From Chryseobacterium sp. Leaf405 (GTDB lineage Bacteria > Bacteroidota > Bacteroidia > Flavobacteriales > Weeksellaceae): a stretch of DNA of 64,000 bases. Shown here piece after piece: positions 63,037 through 64,000 of the stretch. Where the stretch lies: contig NZ_LMQN01000015.1 of assembly GCF_001425355.1 (NCBI RefSeq), positions 1,190,702-1,254,701 of the forward strand, in the 5' to 3' direction. How positions within the stretch are numbered: position 1 is the stretch's first letter; each line of letters starts with the position of its first letter. The notes beneath the pieces are model-generated. The model saw nothing but the letters and a program-made list of their open reading frames with translations. It had not been told where the DNA came from and searched no databases. A program made the position numbers and the translations under genes.

Positions 63037-63103
63037 ATAATGTACCAGTGTGTCAATTTACCAGTGTACCAAAATTGTTACATTGATATATTGTTAGATT
63101 GAA
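63037..63103. repeat. degenerate spacer with repeated TACCAGTGTACC-like units
   Basis: The gap between the ketosynthase and ACP genes contains ATGTACCAGTGTGTCAATTT, then ACCAGTGTACCAAAATTG, then repeated TTACATTG/TTAGATTG units. Similar units are in 63362-63436 and weakly in 48790-48881. No gene or terminator is apparent. Confidence 0.4.
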
Positions 63104-63361
63104 TTATTTCGTTCTGTTTTCTTCAATGAATTTAGCCATTGTATCGATAGACGTAAAAATTTCCTTTCCTTTTTTCGGATCGGCTAATTTGATTCCGTAT
63201 TCTTTATCAAGAAGTACGATCAATTCCAAAGCATCAATAGAATCCAAACCAAGACCTCCTCCGAATAAAGGATCTGTATCTTTGATTTCTTCTACTGCAA
63301 TGTCTTCAAGATTAAGGACTTCTACGATTTTGTGTTTTAATTCTTCTCTTAAGTTTTCCAT
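63104..63361 (-). CDS. acyl carrier protein (second ACP)
   Basis: This 85-residue ACP has the phosphopantetheine Ser41 in GGLGLDSIDALELIVLLD. It lies between an uncharacterised KS-like gene and the active ketosynthase, and differs in sequence from the first ACP, so the two may serve different chains. The acidic helix II after DSI is typical of ACPs that work with type II synthases. Confidence 0.9.
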   Translation of the reverse strand: MENLREELKHKIVEVLNLEDIAVEEIKDTDPLFGGGLGLDSIDALELIVLLDKEYGIKLADPKKGKEIFTSIDTMAKFIEENRTK

Positions 63362-63436
63362 AATTTCTTTAATTTACAATGTATCAGTTTACCAATTTTA
63401 AGATTGTTATAGTGTTACACTGTTATATTGTTACAT
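63362..63436. repeat. degenerate spacer downstream of the KS-like gene
   Basis: Repeated TTACAATGTATCAGTTTACC- and TTGTTATAGTGTTACACTG-like units alternate in a roughly 10-base rhythm. This resembles the spacer at 63037-63103 and may be the same low-complexity element. Confidence 0.35.
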
Positions 63437-63985
63437 TTATAAAGTCAGCAAATATACGAAAGCATTATAACTTTCCTGATATAGTTCTACCCAGCCACAC
63501 AATACTTTATCAGCCTTTCCAGACTGTAAAATCTGTTCCGAGTAATCGGTTAAAAATTTTTCATCAAATTCATCCAAAACGAAAAAAGCGTTCTCTGTCT
63601 GCATTTTATGTCTGATACTGATTTCACCCACACAAATATTGGGTAGGGTGTATACAAAAACTGCAGGACTCGGAAAATAATTTTCCTGAGAATTAATGCT
63701 TTCCTGATATTTAAAATCAGTATCTAAACTTGATGATTTGTTGGCAAAAACTAAAGCGGTTCTGCTATGGTCTTCATCCTTTAAAATCATTTCAGAAGCT
63801 AGAAAAGCCAATTTGCTCAAATTATCCATTTTATGAAATTTAGGATAATTCAGTTCTAAACTTTTATAAGCTTCTTTCGCAAAATCTGAAAAATTTTCGG
63901 TTTTGGTTTCAAAAATAATTTCGTTGTTGAGAATTATCTTTGAATTTTCTATGCTGCAAATGTCTGTTTTCTTCATCATCTTCAT
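63437..63985 (-). CDS. short ketosynthase-like protein of the flexirubin locus
   Basis: This 182-residue protein has blocks [12 protein letters not shown] and [18 protein letters not shown] that resemble the N-terminal half of a thiolase-fold ketosynthase, without an active-site cysteine in the usual place. Short KS-like proteins of this kind stand beside ACP genes in flexirubin clusters, as I recall. The start is probably one of three ATGs at 63976-63985. The gene is complete in the window, but its upstream neighbours lie beyond it. Confidence 0.6.
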   Translation of the reverse strand: MKMMKKTDICSIENSKIILNNEIIFETKTENFSDFAKEAYKSLELNYPKFHKMDNLSKLAFLASEMILKDEDHSRTALVFANKSSSLDTDFKYQESINSQENYFPSPAVFVYTLPNICVGEISIRHKMQTENAFFVLDEFDEKFLTDYSEQILQSGKADKVLCGWVELYQESYNAFVYLLTL

Positions 63986-64000
63986 TTTAACATTTTTCCA

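Noticed and set aside
63037..63436. CRISPR-like array in the spacers around the second ACP
   Set aside because: The units are degenerate and about ten bases long, without constant repeats or spacers of CRISPR size.

Overview
This 64 kb window is chromosomal DNA of a Bacteroidetes bacterium of the Flavobacteriia, most likely Chryseobacterium or a close Weeksellaceae relative. The evidence is the low GC content, TAnnTTTG-type -7 promoter boxes with an upstream TTTG, TonB-dependent receptors and Sec lipoproteins in flavobacterial style, a type IX secretion C-terminal sorting domain, and a flexirubin-type pigment gene cluster. The genus call is inference; no rRNA gene is present. No tRNA, rRNA, CRISPR array, prophage or complete insertion sequence was seen.

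Layout. 1-7900: an RluA-type pseudouridine synthase, then a de novo thiamine operon (thiS-thiC-tenI/thiE-like-thiD-thiE-thiG-thiH-thiF) behind a TPP riboswitch. 7900-15660: a TonB-dependent receptor and two different aconitases, all on the minus strand. 16070-19230: a WG-repeat protein, then a second TPP riboswitch controlling a TonB-dependent receptor, probably for thiamine uptake. 19500-25800: an HU-domain membrane protein, acyl-CoA thioesterase, DUF1648 protein, D-2-hydroxyacid dehydrogenase, serine hydrolase, Ig-like lipoprotein and haem-binding protein. 25800-30080 (minus): NUDIX hydrolase, XerD-like recombinase, dCMP deaminase, enoyl-CoA hydratase and catalase. oxyR diverges from the catalase. 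metK follows with a compact SAM-II-type riboswitch starting at the predicted transcription start. 32700-35960: a small exported protein, an ECF sigma factor, an overlooked 44-codon gene, a YjjG-type HAD phosphatase and trpS. 36300-42030 (minus): SanA/YdcF-like protein, lspA, two small proteins around a 14-base homopolymer, a DksA-like protein without its zinc finger, and a long ileS.

42235-64000 holds most of a flexirubin (aryl polyene plus dialkylresorcinol) pigment locus in two convergent halves. The plus half encodes a CoA-ligase-like adenylating enzyme, an aromatic amino acid ammonia-lyase close to the Flavobacterium tyrosine ammonia-lyase, a ketoreductase, a ketosynthase, an acyl carrier protein, an acyltransferase, a desaturase-like flavoenzyme and a C45-type acyltransferase/peptidase. 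A halogenase-like flavoenzyme lies on the opposite strand between the ligase and the lyase. The minus half encodes a second ACP, a ketosynthase, a ketosynthase-like partner without the catalytic cysteine, a FabZ-like dehydratase, a LolA-like carrier, a polysaccharide deacetylase-like enzyme, a glycosyltransferase and three uncharacterised proteins. A diheme cytochrome and an FG-GAP/CRTAC1 T9SS protein sit between the halves. The implied pathway is tyrosine to 4-coumarate (lyase), activation and ACP loading (ligase), iterative extension and reduction to a polyene (KS/KS-like, KR, DH, ACPs), optional ring chlorination, and transfer or transport to the outer membrane.

The least ordinary signals are the SAM-II-like element at metK; a start-codon-sequestering hairpin behind the thiS riboswitch; a REP-like element that has become the N-terminus of the C45 gene; the A14 tract; a 15-bp perfect GC-rich palindrome between yjjG and trpS; and several dispersed-repeat candidates.
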